Shown: piece after piece, positions 1-9,578 of the stretch
Layout of the letters: every line of letters starts with the position of its first letter
Position numbering within the stretch: position 1 is the stretch's first letter
Source: Streptomonospora nanhaiensis
Lineage (GTDB): Bacteria > Actinomycetota > Actinomycetes > Streptosporangiales > Streptosporangiaceae
DNA: 64,000 bases
NCBI RefSeq assembly: GCF_013410565.1
Contig: NZ_JACCFO010000001.1
Location: forward strand, 2,666,001 to 2,730,000
Direction of reading: 5' to 3'
Made by a program: the position numbers and the translations under genes
The notes under the pieces: generated by a model
Databases searched by the model: none
The model's input: the letters and a program-made list of their open reading frames with translations, nothing else
Told to the model about the DNA's origin: nothing

Positions 1-1919
1 AGGGGCGCCAGGCCGAAGTCGTAGATCCAGGCCCGCCCGGTGCGGGGGCCGGCGACCCCGTAGGGGCGTTCGTCGTTGACCTCGACGCCCATGTGCTCCA
101 GCAGCGGCAGCACGCGCGACAGCGAGATGGGATCGCCCTTGCGGTAGACCTTGAGCCGCCACTCGCCGGGTTCGGCGGCGGCCGGCCGGTACAGGTTGAC
201 GGCGAGTTCGTCGTCGCCGAGCTGGTCGAGGCGGTGGATGTCGTCGACGGCGGTGGCCGCGGGGGTGTCGACCTTGTAGCCCTCGGGCAGGGACGCGCCG
301 TAGGTGTCCAGCAGCTCGGCGGCGCGGGCGGCGCCGAAGCGGGCGCGCAGTTCGTCGGCGAGGTCGTCGGCCCAGGAGCGGGTGGCGGCCACGACCTCGG
401 CCTCCAGGGCGGCGTGGTCGTACTCGGCCAGCAGCCGGCCGCGTTCGGCGCGCACCACCAGGTAGAGCTGGGCGAAGGGCGCGGAGCCGACCATGACGCT
501 GTGGTCCATGGTGGCGCCCTCGAACGCGCGGGCGAGCACGCGCTGGATGTCGAGGCGGACGTCGGTGTTGTAGCGGTCGCGCGGCATGTAGACCAGGCAC
601 GACATGTAGCGGCCGTAGGGGTCGCGGCGCAGGAACAGCCGGGTGCCGCGCTTCTCGCGCAGCCGCAGCACGTTCAAGACGATGTCGTGGAGCTGGTCGA
701 CGGGGGTCTGCAGCAGCTCCTCGCGGGGGAAGCCCTCAAGGATCTCGGTGAGGTCCTTGCCGTCGTAGCTCTCGGGGTCGAACCCGGCGATCCGCAGGAT
801 CTCGGCGTGCTTGCGGGCCAGGATCGGGATCTCGGTGATGCTCATGGTGACCGCCTCGTGGGTGTAGAGACCCAGGAAGCGGTACTCGCCGACGACGCGG
901 CCGCGGTCGTCGAACCGCTTGACGCCGAGGTAGTCGAGGTACTTGCGGCGGTGCACGGTGGCGCGGGAGTTGGCCTTGGTCAGCACCAGCACGTGCGGTT
1001 CGCGGGCCTTGGCGCGGGCCTCGGGCGGCAGCAGCGCGAAGCTCTCGGAGACCGCGGAGTCGCCGCGCAGCAGGCCCAGGCCGGTGCCGGTGCGCGGGCT
1101 GAGGCCGAGTTCGGCGGAGTCGGCGGAGTCGGCGGGCTCGCCGGACCGGGTGACCAGGCTGTACTCGCGGTAGCCCATGAAGTGGAAGTGGCGGTCGGCC
1201 GCCCAGCGCAGGAAGGCCACGCTCTCGCGGATCTCGGCGGGGTCGACCCCGCCGGCGGCGATGGAGTCGGCCGTGCGCTCCAGCTCGTCGGCCAGGAGGC
1301 GGGCCTGGCGGCGCATGCGGTCGGTGTCCTCGTCGACGTTGTGGACGTCGGCCAGCACGCGTTCGAGGTCGGCCGCCAGCTCCTTCTGCGCGGTGGGGTC
1401 GGGGCGGCGGTCGATCTCCAGGTGCATCCACGACTCCTGGAGGGGCACCAGGCCGTCGGGGTCGAAGTCGGGGCCGGGCTCGATCTCGCGCAGGTGGCCG
1501 GCGACGTCGCGGGCCACGCGCAGCTGCGGGTGGATGACCACGGCGTAGCCGATGCCGCGGCGGTCCAGCTCCATGGTGACGGAGTCGACCAGGAAGGGGG
1601 CGTCGTCGGTGACGATCTCGACGACCGTGTGGCCGTTGTCCCAGCCGTCGTGCTCACGGGTGGGGGTGTAGACGCGCACCTTGGCCCGGCCCTGCGGCCG
1701 GTGCCGGGCGAAGGCCAGGTGAGCGGCCGCGGGGCCGCAGACCTCGGCCGGCTCGCGCTCCCTCAGCTCCTCGACGGCGACGTGGCGGTAGTAGAACCCG
1801 AGGAACCGGCGGGTGCCGTCGGGGCCGCCGGGGGCGTCGGCGAGAAGAGGCCAGTCGGAGCACTGCGCGACGGAGTCGCGCAGAAGTTGGTCCATGACAT
1901 CGTCGTGCTGCCCGGACAT
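1..1919 (-). CDS. gdh: NAD-specific glutamate dehydrogenase, large (180 kDa) type, N-terminal part
   Basis: The reading frame begins MSGQHDDVMDQLLRD and runs off the left edge of the window after about 639 residues without a stop, so only the N-terminal third of a protein that is usually about 1,600 residues long is present. Recognisable stretches are YYRHVAVEEL near residue 40, DDAPFLVDSVTMELDRRG near residue 100, FHFMGYREYSL near 250 and MPRDRYNTDVR near 440; these are typical of the bacterial NAD-GDH N-terminal ACT-like region. The enzyme oxidises glutamate to 2-oxoglutarate and ammonium with NAD in the cytoplasm; the catalytic domain lies outside the window. The ATG has a GGGAGTGAG ribosome site about 9 bases upstream. 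Family assignment is firm; nothing can be said about the C-terminal half. Confidence 0.93.
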   Translation of the reverse strand, partial: MSGQHDDVMDQLLRDSVAQCSDWPLLADAPGGPDGTRRFLGFYYRHVAVEELREREPAEVCGPAAAHLAFARHRPQGRAKVRVYTPTREHDGWDNGHTVVEIVTDDAPFLVDSVTMELDRRGIGYAVVIHPQLRVARDVAGHLREIEPGPDFDPDGLVPLQESWMHLEIDRRPDPTAQKELAADLERVLADVHNVDEDTDRMRRQARLLADELERTADSIAAGGVDPAEIRESVAFLRWAADRHFHFMGYREYSLVTRSGEPADSADSAELGLSPRTGTGLGLLRGDSAVSESFALLPPEARAKAREPHVLVLTKANSRATVHRRKYLDYLGVKRFDDRGRVVGEYRFLGLYTHEAVTMSITEIPILARKHAEILRIAGFDPESYDGKDLTEILEGFPREELLQTPVDQLHDIVLNVLRLREKRGTRLFLRRDPYGRYMSCLVYMPRDRYNTDVRLDIQRVLARAFEGATMDHSVMVGSAPFAQLYLVVRAERGRLLAEYDHAALEAEVVAATRSWADDLADELRARFGAARAAELLDTYGASLPEGYKVDTPAATAVDDIHRLDQLGDDELAVNLYRPAAAEPGEWRLKVYRKGDPISLSRVLPLLEHMGVEVNDERPYGVAGPRTGRAWIYDFGLAP

Positions 1920-2285
1920 GGTGCGATCTCACTCCCTTGTGAGTCGTTGGGGGACCGGCTCGTGGCCGGTGGGCCCGGAAACGGGTCGTATGACAGCTAT
2001 GAAGTTGTGCGCCGGCGGCGCCCGCGGGGGCGCGGTCGGCGGGGGCCGCCCGAGGGAGGGCGGGTCCTGTGCGCACAGGGGCGGGTGTCCGGCCGGACGG
2101 CGTTGTCCGGCCCCCGCCTGGCCCCAGGCTAGCGGGTGGGGCGCCCCGCATTCGTGATCAACACCGTTAACTGTGCGTTTAAGTTGTTAGGAACGTATTG
2201 CGACACCACGCGTTCGGAGCGTTCCCCCGTACACGGTACGCGGGGGACGCACCGGCACAAGGGGCGCGGCCGGGACCGGCCGGGG
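1920..2285. other. Intergenic region upstream of gdh
   Basis: There is no credible gene in these 366 bases; overlapping open frames are shadows with poor codon bias. The stretch around 2150-2215 is clearly less GC-rich than its surroundings (for example GTTAACTGTGCGTTTAAGTTG) and is where I would expect the promoter of the leftward gdh gene. A hairpin at 2221-2247 lies just downstream of the neighbouring HAD gene. Confidence 0.4.
2221..2247 (-). terminator. Hairpin downstream of the HAD-like gene
   Basis: The left arm (2221-2232) and right arm (2236-2247) pair over a 3-base loop with one mismatch and a small bulge. It lies about 40 bases after the stop codon of the leftward HAD-like gene. 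It has no U-tract on either side, which is common for actinomycete terminators. Confidence 0.4.
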
Positions 2286-2987
2286 TCAGGTGGCGTCGGC
2301 GGTCGCCCGGCGCAGGACGCTCAGCAGCCGGTCGGTGTCGGTGAGGTCCTCAAGGACGTGCTCGGCCCCGGCGGCGCGCAGCTGCGACTCGGTGGCCGAC
2401 CCGCTGACCACCGCGACGGGCGTGGCGTGGCCGATCACCGCCGCCTCGACGTCGCGCGGTGACTCCGTGATGTAGACGGTGGCGGCCTCGGAGAACGCGG
2501 CGTTGCGGGCCTCGGCCGCGCGCATGCGCACGAACTGGATGAGGCTGGCCTTGGGATAGTGCTCGGAGCCGAAGCCGCCGATGCTGAGGTCGAGGTAGCG
2601 GTCCAGGCCGAAGGCCGACAGCTTGGCCACGGCGTTGGCCATGATCGTGCCGGTGACCACGGTCTGCACGGTGTCGTCGAGGGCGGCGACGGCGGCCAGG
2701 GCTTCGCGGGCGCCGGGCATGGCGCGCCCGCGCACGGTCAGCTGGTCGCGGCGGCGGGCGAAGGACTCCCCCAGCGCCTCGATGAAGTCGGCCAGGGGCT
2801 CCTCACCGGGTTCGAGGCGGACGTCGTTGCGCGCGAGGAACTCGAAGAAGACCTCGGAGTCGGTGCGCCCGCTCGTGGAGGCGAGGTAGACCAGCGGCGC
2901 GCCGGTGACGCGCTCGAACGCCTCGGCGTAGGCGGCCCGGGTGACCTGGGCGACGTCCACGAGCGTGAGGTCGATATTCCACAACAC
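2286..2987 (-). CDS. HAD-superfamily protein with degenerate catalytic motifs
   Basis: This 233-residue protein has the haloacid dehalogenase fold of the phosphoglycolate-phosphatase-like branch, with a helical cap at about residues 15-80. Motif I reads LWNIDLTLVD, so the nucleophile position of the usual DxDGT is Asn (AAT codon), although the second Asp is kept. Motif II is VVTGT, the motif III Lys is in YPKAS, and motif IV reads YITESPRDVEAA where GDTPxDV is usual, so the metal-binding Asp is also changed. Both changes argue against ordinary phosphatase activity; I infer a pseudo-enzyme or an altered chemistry. The start is uncertain: the GTG used here lies 18 bases after AAGGAG, whereas an in-frame ATC codon 12 bases further upstream is only 6 bases from it and would restore a few residues of the first beta strand. 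Confidence 0.75.
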   Translation of the reverse strand: MLWNIDLTLVDVAQVTRAAYAEAFERVTGAPLVYLASTSGRTDSEVFFEFLARNDVRLEPGEEPLADFIEALGESFARRRDQLTVRGRAMPGAREALAAVAALDDTVQTVVTGTIMANAVAKLSAFGLDRYLDLSIGGFGSEHYPKASLIQFVRMRAAEARNAAFSEAATVYITESPRDVEAAVIGHATPVAVVSGSATESQLRAAGAEHVLEDLTDTDRLLSVLRRATADAT

Positions 2988-3173
2988 CAGCCGGCTGATG
3001 GGAGGCTCCTTGAGGGACGGATGTGCGGGTGTTCGCCCCCTTATTTTGCCGTACCCACGTCAGCGCCGGCGCCCCCGCGGCCGCCGCCCGCGGGCGGTCG
3101 GCGCGTGCGCGGGGGAACGCCGCCGCCCCCGGCCGCGTCAATGCTGCTGAGCCCTCTCCCCAAGGACGGACCC

Positions 3174-4832
3174 GTGGTCAACAACCTGAGCGGCGGCTTC
3201 TTCGGCGGCGACGACACCTTCGGCGGCTGGATCGCCGACCAGCGCCAGAACGAGGCCATCCACGAACTCGACGCGCGCCTGGCGAGCACCCGGTCGCGCC
3301 TCAAATCCGAGATGCGGCGTATCAGCGGCAGCCTGGAGCAGCGGCTGGACCGCCTGTCCACGTCGTTTGACGCCTTCGTCGAGCTGAGCGACGTGCGGGC
3401 GCTGCTGGCGATGTTCCCCGAGGCCGCCGTGGCGCGCTACCGCACCCACCGCGTCCTGGCCGGAGAGGCCGACGACGACGGCGACCGCGACGACGTCGCG
3501 GGCTACTGGCTGTGCCCGGCGGCCCGCGGCCTGGCCGCGGCGGTGCGGGGCGACTCCGCCGCCGCCCGGCTGCGCATCGGCGAGGCCGCCGCGCTGGACC
3601 CGCTGCGCTCGGGCACGTTCGCGCTGCTGGCCGCGGCCGTTGCGGCGCCGCGCGAGGCGCCCGCGCTCGCCGACTGGATCCTGCCCCGGATCCTGCCGGA
3701 GCTGCCCGAGGAGGTCACCCGCTACCAGCGCGCGCTGTGGCTGCTGGCGGCCGACGGCCGACTGGGCGGGGCCGCGCGCGAGCACGTGCGCGGCCTGGCC
3801 GCCGAGGCGGTACGCCGCGCCGGCGAGGGCGGCGGCCCGGCCGCGCGGCCGGAGTTCTGGGCCACCGTGGCGCCCGCCACGACCCCCGCCCCCGGCACCC
3901 GGGTGCTCGACGGCCGCGACAGCGCCGCCCACGCCCGCGTGGTGGCGGCGGACCGGCTGGCGGCGCTGCGCGGATGGCTGGAGGAGGCGCTGGCGGCCGA
4001 GGGGGCGGGTGCCGGAGCGGCCGGGGTCGAGGCAGGCACCGGGGAGACCGGGGGCGGTGCGGACACCGGGGGCACCGGGGACGGCAGGCCCGGCGCGGCC
4101 CCGGCCGCGCCCGAGGTCGCCGAGACGCTGCGGATGCTGGTGGACGAGGGCACCGCCGAGGAGGCGCCGCTGCTCCGGCGCGCCGCCCAGCTGCGCGCGG
4201 TCGTGGAGAGCAGCGGCAGCGCCTCGCCGGATGATCCGGTGGCCGCCTGGACCGACACCGTGGGTTCGGCCGCCGACCTGCTGCGCGCCGACGCGGCGGC
4301 CGCGTCGGCGCCCGCGCCCCGCCGCGCGCTGGCGGTGTGGGTCCACGCCCCGGAGGTGCTGCGCGCGGCCCAGGACCTCGCCGGGCGGGCGGGCGCGCCC
4401 GTGCCCGACGAGGCCCAGGTGAGCCACCACGGCCGCCGGGTCCGCGTCACCTCCACCGGGCCCGACACCGCGTCGCTGGCCGCGGCCGAGGCCCAACTGG
4501 CCGCCACCTACGCCACCGACCGGGGCAACGTGGTCGGGGCCGCCGCGGCGGGCGGTGTCGCCGTGCTCGCGGCGGTGGCGGCGCTGGCGGCGGGCGCCGT
4601 CCTGCTGTGGTGGGTCGCGGCGGCCGGGCTGGCGGCGGCGGGCGTGTTCGGCTACCGCCACCGCGCCCAGGCCGGCGCCGCCGCCGCGTCGGTGGAGGCG
4701 GCGCGCCGGCAGCTGCGCGCCAAGGCCGACACCGGGGTCCAGGAGTGGCGCGCGCAACTGGCCGCCGCCGAGGCCGCCGAGGAGCGGGCGCGGGCCGACC
4801 TGGCGGCCGTGCGCCGCCTGCTCGCGGCCTGA
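3174..4832 (+). CDS. Hypothetical coiled-coil protein with C-terminal membrane hairpin
   Basis: I do not recognise this 552-residue protein. The N-terminus (about residues 15-75) is a charged heptad-rich helix (HELDARLASTRSRLKSEMRR). The middle is an Ala/Arg-rich helical region with a Gly/Thr-rich linker near residues 285-310. At about residues 450-497 two hydrophobic segments (AAAAGGVAVLAAVAALAAGAVLLWW and AAGLAAAGVFGY) could form a membrane hairpin. They are followed by a second coiled coil to the C-terminus. The GTG start is chosen because AAGGA lies 7 bases upstream; an in-frame ATG at 3141 has no ribosome site. It is monocistronic, diverging from the HAD-like gene and convergent with pruA. 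The arrangement suggests a membrane-anchored structural or scaffold protein, but no function is assigned. Confidence 0.75.
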   Translation: MVNNLSGGFFGGDDTFGGWIADQRQNEAIHELDARLASTRSRLKSEMRRISGSLEQRLDRLSTSFDAFVELSDVRALLAMFPEAAVARYRTHRVLAGEADDDGDRDDVAGYWLCPAARGLAAAVRGDSAAARLRIGEAAALDPLRSGTFALLAAAVAAPREAPALADWILPRILPELPEEVTRYQRALWLLAADGRLGGAAREHVRGLAAEAVRRAGEGGGPAARPEFWATVAPATTPAPGTRVLDGRDSAAHARVVAADRLAALRGWLEEALAAEGAGAGAAGVEAGTGETGGGADTGGTGDGRPGAAPAAPEVAETLRMLVDEGTAEEAPLLRRAAQLRAVVESSGSASPDDPVAAWTDTVGSAADLLRADAAAASAPAPRRALAVWVHAPEVLRAAQDLAGRAGAPVPDEAQVSHHGRRVRVTSTGPDTASLAAAEAQLAATYATDRGNVVGAAAAGGVAVLAAVAALAAGAVLLWWVAAAGLAAAGVFGYRHRAQAGAAAASVEAARRQLRAKADTGVQEWRAQLAAAEAAEERARADLAAVRRLLAA

Positions 4833-4886
4833 GCCCGGCCGCGCCGGGCGGGGCCGGACGGCTCCCCGGGCGGCGCGGCCGGCCCT

Positions 4887-6515
<1,629 letters not shown>

Positions 6516-6717
6516 CGCACTGCCTCCCGGTCGGGGTGGGGCGTGGTCCCGGCGGCGCCGGGGCCTCGTGCGGAACCGGCGCCGGTCTCCACGCGGTCAT
6601 GCATACCCGTCGGCGCGTGTGCGGTAATCGTCCGGGGTGCGGCCGGTGCGCCCGGTGCCGTCGGCGCCGTCGACTCCTCCCCACCGCCCGTGCGAGGGCT
6701 GGGGGCGCCGGGCCGCC

Positions 6718-7182
6718 TCAGCGGCGGCCCAGCAGGTCGGGCAGCTCCTGGGTGGCGTACCAGAGCAGTTCCTCGTCCTCGTCGTGTCCGGCGCCGGGGT
6801 CGGCCACGGCCGCGGCGACGGCGTCGGCGGCCTCGGGGGCGTCGACGTGCAGGGCGGCGACCCGCTTGAGCGGCACGGTGCCGGCGACGCTGACGGCGGC
6901 GGGGTCGCCGGGCGCGGGGTCGGCGCTGACGGCGGCGTCGGGGATCTCGGCGGCGATCACGGCACGGCGGCGCGGTGCGCCGGGGTCGGCCGCGAGCAGC
7001 CGGAGGCTGGCGCGGGCGGCGCCGCGCAGCGCCTCGTACTCCAGTTCCTCGTCGTCGGCCGGGCGGTCGCCGCCGCTGAGGTGCGGGGTGACGGCGTAGG
7101 CGCGCAGCGGGGCGCCGCCGACCTCGCCCTGGTCCAGAAGGGCGGCGAGGCCGGTGAAGGTGCTGGGAAGGTAGATGCGCAT
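6718..7182 (-). CDS. DUF6912-like conserved actinobacterial protein
   Basis: This 154-residue soluble protein begins MRIYLPSTFTGLAALLDQGEVGGAPLRAYAVTP. I associate that beginning, together with EELEYEALRGAARASLRLL at 46-64, with the uncharacterised DUF6912 family of Actinobacteria. A second conserved block reads VPLKRVAALHVDAPEAADAVAAAV (104-127). There is no signal peptide, membrane segment or known catalytic motif. It lies between pruA and a HAD hydrolase on the same strand, with a gap of about 200 bases on each side, so operon membership is unclear. The family name is from memory and not from a search; the gene itself is well supported by codon bias and length. Confidence 0.75.
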   Translation of the reverse strand: MRIYLPSTFTGLAALLDQGEVGGAPLRAYAVTPHLSGGDRPADDEELEYEALRGAARASLRLLAADPGAPRRRAVIAAEIPDAAVSADPAPGDPAAVSVAGTVPLKRVAALHVDAPEAADAVAAAVADPGAGHDEDEELLWYATQELPDLLGRR

Positions 7183-7409
7183 CCGTGGCTCTGGTGGGTC
7201 CGTGGTCGGGTGGGTGCCGGGGGGCGAGCGGCCGGCGCGGGCGGCGGGCCGCCGCGCGCGGGCGTGCCAAGTGTGCCAGAGCCGCCGGGCGGTGCGCCCG
7301 GCGACTCGGCGGTGGCCGCGGCACGGACGCCGGGGCAGGGGCGGCGGTTGCGCACCGCCCTCGGCGGCCCGCCGCCCGGCCGCGTCCCCGGCCTCGCGGG
7401 CGGGGCCGT

Positions 7410-8084
7410 CTAGGACGGCAGCGGGTCGAACTCCACGCCGCAGGTCTCGGCGAGGCGCTCGCGGGTCTCGGCCGGGTCAGTGTGCAGGATGCCGGTCATG
7501 CCCAGTTCCACGGCGGCGCGCACGTTGTGCTCGATGTCGTCGATGAACACGCACTCCTCGGCGGGCACCCCGGTCAGTTCGACCGCGCGGCGGAAGATCC
7601 CCGGCTCGGGCTTGCGCATGCCCACCTCGCCGGAGATCACGACGGCGTCGAAGGTCTCGGCGAAGCGGTCGTGCGGGTAGCCGTTGCCCCAGGAGTTGGA
7701 CAGCAGGCAGGTGCGCACGCGCCGCTCCCGCGCCTGGCGCAGCAGCGCGTACATCTCCTCGACGGGGTGGAAGCCGGAGAACATCCGGGTGATAAGCCCT
7801 TCGGCGGGCACCGGGCCGCCGTCGAGCAGCCGGAGTTCGGCGGCCAGCATCCGCTCGAACTCGGCGACGGGGACCTCTCCCCGCTCCAGGGCGTGGATGG
7901 GGTTGGTCGCGGCCGGCCCGCCGGCGTAGGCGCCCTCGACCCAGGAGCGCATGACCGCGCGGTAGCCCTGCTGGTCGATGCCGTCGGCGACCAGCCAGGC
8001 GTCGATGGTCTCGCGGAGGGGGGAGGTCAGCACGCCGCCCCAGTCGGTGATGATCGCACGGCACTGTCCGGACTGTCCGGCCAT
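7410..8084 (-). CDS. HAD family hydrolase (DxGG subfamily)
   Basis: This 224-residue HAD hydrolase has nucleophile Asp14 in the motif IITDWGGVLTSP. The second position is Gly instead of Asp, as in the branch that includes the N-terminal domain of soluble epoxide hydrolase and many actinobacterial proteins. Motif II is TCLLSNSWG, the motif III Lys is in GMRKPEPGIF, and motif IV is CVFIDDIEHNVRAA, so the fold and most of the active site are intact. Substrate unknown; probably a small phosphate ester. The ATG at 8084 is preceded by GAGG about 9 bases upstream. It is divergent from the acyl-CoA dehydrogenase gene, sharing a 218-base intergenic region with a palindrome that could control both genes. 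Confidence 0.88.
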   Translation of the reverse strand: MAGQSGQCRAIITDWGGVLTSPLRETIDAWLVADGIDQQGYRAVMRSWVEGAYAGGPAATNPIHALERGEVPVAEFERMLAAELRLLDGGPVPAEGLITRMFSGFHPVEEMYALLRQARERRVRTCLLSNSWGNGYPHDRFAETFDAVVISGEVGMRKPEPGIFRRAVELTGVPAEECVFIDDIEHNVRAAVELGMTGILHTDPAETRERLAETCGVEFDPLPS

Positions 8085-8268
8085 GTACTGCCTCGCCTTC
8101 GGTCGTCGGCGCCCGCCGCCGCGTGCCGGGGTCGGCGCGCGGTCCCGGGGTTGCGGCCCGCGGCGCGGGCGCCCCCTCGTCGCCGCAGGCCCGGGGCGGG
8201 TTTGTTCCCCCACCGCGGCCCGGCCAATCCCCCGGGTGCGGCGGAGCGCCCGACCCCCATCAGACGGT

Positions 8269-8282
8269 ACCGACCAGTCGGT
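8269..8282. promoter_or_regulatory. TetR-type operator candidate (ACCGAC-CA-GTCGGT)
   Basis: This is a perfect 6+6 inverted repeat with a 2-base centre, 21 bases before the acyl-CoA dehydrogenase ATG and just upstream of a CATACT hexamer (8290-8295) that could be a -10 element. A wider imperfect dyad, ATCAGAC at 8259-8265 and GTCTGAT at 8281-8287, overlaps it. ACCGAC/GTCGGT palindromes are typical of TetR-family fatty-acid regulators in actinomycetes; the regulator gene is not in this window. Confidence 0.6.
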
Positions 8283-8302
8283 CTGATGGCATACTGCGGT
8301 AC

Positions 8303-9502
8303 ATGGACTTCGACCCCAGCCCCACCGCGCGGGAGTACCTCGCCAACCTGCACGAGTTCATGGACCAGCACGTCTACCCCGCCGAGCCGGTCTACCACCG
8401 GTGGCGGGCCGCGGCCGGCCACGACAACCACGACCTGCCGCCGGTCATGGAGGATTTGAAGGCCGAGGCGCGCCGCCGCGGCCTGTGGAACCTGTTCCTG
8501 CCCGAGGTGAGCGGGCTGAGCGTCACCGACTACGCCGCCCTGGCCGAGGTCACCGGCCGCTCACCGGTGCTCGCGCCCCAGGCGCTGAACTGCTCGGCGC
8601 CCGACACCGGCAACATGGAGGTGCTGCACATGTTCGGCACCACCGACCAGCGCACGCGCTGGCTGGAGCCGCTGCTGGAGGGGCGGATCCGCTCGGCGTT
8701 CGCCATGACCGAGCCCGACGTCGCCTCCTCCGACGCCGCCAACATCGCGACCTCCATCGTCCGCGACGGCGGCGACTACGTCGTCAACGGCCGCAAGTGG
8801 TGGATCAGCGGCGCCGCCGACCCCCGCTGCGCGGTCTTCATCGTCATGGGCAAGACCGACCCCGACGGCCCGGCCCACCGGCAGCAGTCGATGATCCTGG
8901 TGCCCCGCGACACCCCCGGCGTGGAGGTCGTGCGCTCCCTGCCGGTGTTCGGGTACCAGGACCAGGAGGGGCACTGCGAGCTGCGGTTCACCGACGTGCG
9001 GGTGCCCGCCGCCAACCTCATAGCCGGAGAGGGCGACGGGTTCATGATCGCCCAGGCGCGGCTGGGGCCGGGCCGCGTGCACCACTGCATGCGCGCCATC
9101 GGCATGGCCGAGCGCGCGCTGGAGCTGATGGTGCGCCGCGCCAACGAGCGCGTGGCGTTCGGCAAGCCGCTGGCCGCCCAGGGCGTGGTGCAGCAGCAGA
9201 TCGCGGAGTCGCGGCTGGCGATCGAGCAGGCGCGGCTGCTGGTGCTCAAGACCGCGTGGCTGATCGACAACCACGGCACCAAGGAGGCGCGCACCGAGAT
9301 CTCGGCCATCAAGGTGGCGGCGCCGCGTGTGGCCGTGGACGTGATCGACCGCGCCATCCAGGTCCACGGCGGCGCGGGGGTCAGCGACGACTTCCCGCTG
9401 GCCCGGATGTACGCCCACGCCCGCGCCATGCGGATCTTCGACGGCCCCGACGAGGTGCACCTGCGCTCGCTGGCCCGCCAGGAGGTCAAGCGGCACGCCT
9501 GA
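8303..9502 (+). CDS. Acyl-CoA dehydrogenase
   Basis: This 399-residue flavoenzyme of the acyl-CoA dehydrogenase family begins MDFDPSPTAREYLANLHEFMDQHVYPAEPVYHRW. It resembles the ACAD10/11-like group that handles long or branched acyl chains. FAD- and substrate-binding stretches are AMTEPDVASSDAANIAT (about residue 134), GRKWWISGAADPRC and GPGRVHHCMRAIG. The C-terminal part has QVHGGAGVSDDFPLARMYAHARAMRIFDGPDEVHLRSLARQE, with DGPDEVH where other ACADs have EGTxxIQ. No Shine-Dalgarno precedes the ATG, and a CATACT hexamer ends 7 bases before it, suggesting a leaderless transcript. The upstream palindrome implies repression by a TetR-type regulator that senses acyl-CoA. The physiological substrate cannot be read from the sequence. 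Confidence 0.94.
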   Translation: MDFDPSPTAREYLANLHEFMDQHVYPAEPVYHRWRAAAGHDNHDLPPVMEDLKAEARRRGLWNLFLPEVSGLSVTDYAALAEVTGRSPVLAPQALNCSAPDTGNMEVLHMFGTTDQRTRWLEPLLEGRIRSAFAMTEPDVASSDAANIATSIVRDGGDYVVNGRKWWISGAADPRCAVFIVMGKTDPDGPAHRQQSMILVPRDTPGVEVVRSLPVFGYQDQEGHCELRFTDVRVPAANLIAGEGDGFMIAQARLGPGRVHHCMRAIGMAERALELMVRRANERVAFGKPLAAQGVVQQQIAESRLAIEQARLLVLKTAWLIDNHGTKEARTEISAIKVAAPRVAVDVIDRAIQVHGGAGVSDDFPLARMYAHARAMRIFDGPDEVHLRSLARQEVKRHA

Positions 9503-9544
9503 GCCGTGCCCCGGCCCCGCGCCGCCTCATGCGGGGGTTGCGCC

Positions 9545-9574
9545 CCCGGGGCGCCCGCCGGCGGGCGCCCCGGG
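9545..9574. terminator. Perfect 30-bp palindrome between convergent genes
   Basis: Positions 9545-9574 form a perfect 15+15 inverted repeat with no loop spacer, lying between the stops of the rightward acyl-CoA dehydrogenase and the leftward glycosidase. It is a bidirectional GC-rich terminator of the actinomycete type, without a U-tract. Confidence 0.7.
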
Positions 9575-9578
9575 CGGG

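Noticed and set aside
93-2132. Long open frame of 679 codons on the plus strand
   Set aside because: It is the antisense shadow of the NAD-glutamate dehydrogenase gene; composition is Gly/Val/Ala-repetitive with no family match, a common artefact at this GC content.
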